64,000 bases of DNA from Siphonodentalium dalli (lineage: Eukaryota; Mollusca; Scaphopoda; Gadilida; Siphonodentaliidae): positions 34,508,106-34,572,105 of the forward strand of contig CP136063.1 of NCBI GenBank assembly GCA_032622095.1, given 5' to 3'. The translations under genes and the position numbers were made by a program. The notes under the pieces were generated by a model. That model was not told where the DNA came from, did no database searches, and saw only the letters and a program-made list of their open reading frames with translations. Of the stretch, positions 63,300-64,000 are shown one piece after another. How positions within the stretch are numbered: the first letter of the stretch is position 1; every line of letters begins with the position of its first letter.

Positions 63300-63855
63300 G
63301 ATCTTTAATACTGCACCAGCACATCTCATATCATGAAAGGGTTAACAAAGCCAACTGTTTGCACACAAATATGCGCTATGACCACACCAATGGACACATT
63401 GAGACAGGGGGTATGGAGGGGGGGTTAAATTTTCTCACCCCCAACATAGGGGGTACTTGTAGTTGGCCCTATATATACCCATGCTACATAATCAGACGTT
63501 TTATTGTGGTGGTGTACCATACATACATGTATATACCCGTATAGCCGGTATATACTGTCCCGGGCCGGAATTGCAATTGCCGAATTAACAGAAGCAGTAC
63601 AACTAGCACAAAATTGGAAAGCACCATGATTAGAAATATTGATAATTTCTGTTTGATCATAGCTTATGTGCCTAGCATGGGTTCAAGCCTTGATATAGGG
63701 TGTCTGTCATTTGCAGGCTAGCATCACCAAATTTACCCTCTGGGAACCTCATTCTGCTGAGGTGATCGGAATATAAGGAAATATGAGTGCGCATACAGCA
63801 AACTGTTAATCCAACCTCGATGTATAAAATTTACAAACTACTCAGTCCTTCGCAA
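63300..63855. other. No gene; G- and C-run segment
   Basis: GGGGGTATGGAGGGGGGG at about 63,407-63,425 and CACCCCCAACATAGGGGGT at about 63,436-63,455 can pair or stack. A CCCGGG site and AT-rich sequence follow. Nothing coding is recognised. Confidence 0.5.
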
Positions 63856-63858
63856 TTA

Positions 63859-64000
63859 AGATGGATTATCTCTTTAAATAACAAATTTGAAATAGTTGCG
63901 TGGGTATAAAATAATAACATGAATTGGAAGACCCCTGTCCGGAAAGGCTTCTATCAATTAATATTGATTTTATTTCGAATATTTTATTGGACCCGTTTAT
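63859..64000. mobile_element. MITE with long TIRs, third end (cut by window edge)
   Basis: AGATGGATTATCTCT preceded by TTA(A) at 63,856-63,859, then about 125 bp matching the inverted right end of the 30.87-kb copy (AGTTGCGTGGGTATAAAATA, GAAGACCCCTGTCCGGAAA, TCTATCAATTAATATTGATT). The element continues beyond the window. Confidence 0.8.

Overview
The window is repeat-dominated eukaryotic DNA with almost no coding content. It shows no operon organisation or ribosome-binding sites. What it does hold is a tandem C2H2 zinc-finger array, TTAA-flanked MITEs, a long-TIR DNA transposon, satellite DNA and many minisatellites. The finger style (GDRP/GDKP linkers, CDICGK or CDVCEK cores) and the dispersed-repeat texture remind me of lophotrochozoan, especially molluscan, genomes. 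That is an impression and cannot be proven from the window alone.

Layout. (1) 1-29,423 is one satellite block that runs off the left edge. Domain A (1 to about 21,720) has mixed 74-77 bp monomers, local higher-order repeats and one inverted monomer near 15.95 kb. Domain B (21,721-28,695) is exactly 93 near-identical 75-bp monomers. Domain C (28,696-29,423) is a decayed edge. (2) 29.4-31.7 kb holds a broken reading frame split by a G-rich 68-bp minisatellite, an orphan satellite monomer, a 72-bp repeat and a MITE inserted into that repeat. (3) 32.1-34.2 kb is a 2.1-kb TIR element with an 8-bp target-site duplication. (4) 34.3-37.9 kb carries small MITEs, inverted low-complexity repeats and short tandem repeats. 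(5) 38.04-52.33 kb is a giant palindrome: two arms of about 7.1 kb, nearly identical in their inner 6.5 kb, around a 26-bp GC-rich spacer. (6) 52.5-62.3 kb contains C2H2 zinc-finger material on the minus strand: a small fossil cluster at 52.5 kb, decayed fingers at 57.9, 59.5-59.9 and 61-62.3 kb, one intact stretch of eight fingers (61,095-61,850), and a 103-bp satellite (57.97-59.34 kb) that looks derived from a finger module. (7) 62.3-64 kb has two tandem near-perfect hairpins and the end of another MITE copy.

The only confidently recognisable protein-coding sequence is the eight-finger C2H2 stretch. It has no in-frame ATG and is bordered on both sides by frameshifted or stop-containing fingers, so it may be a pseudogene or an exon fragment. 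The rest records repeat amplification, transposition and inverted duplication. No set of genes forming a pathway is visible.
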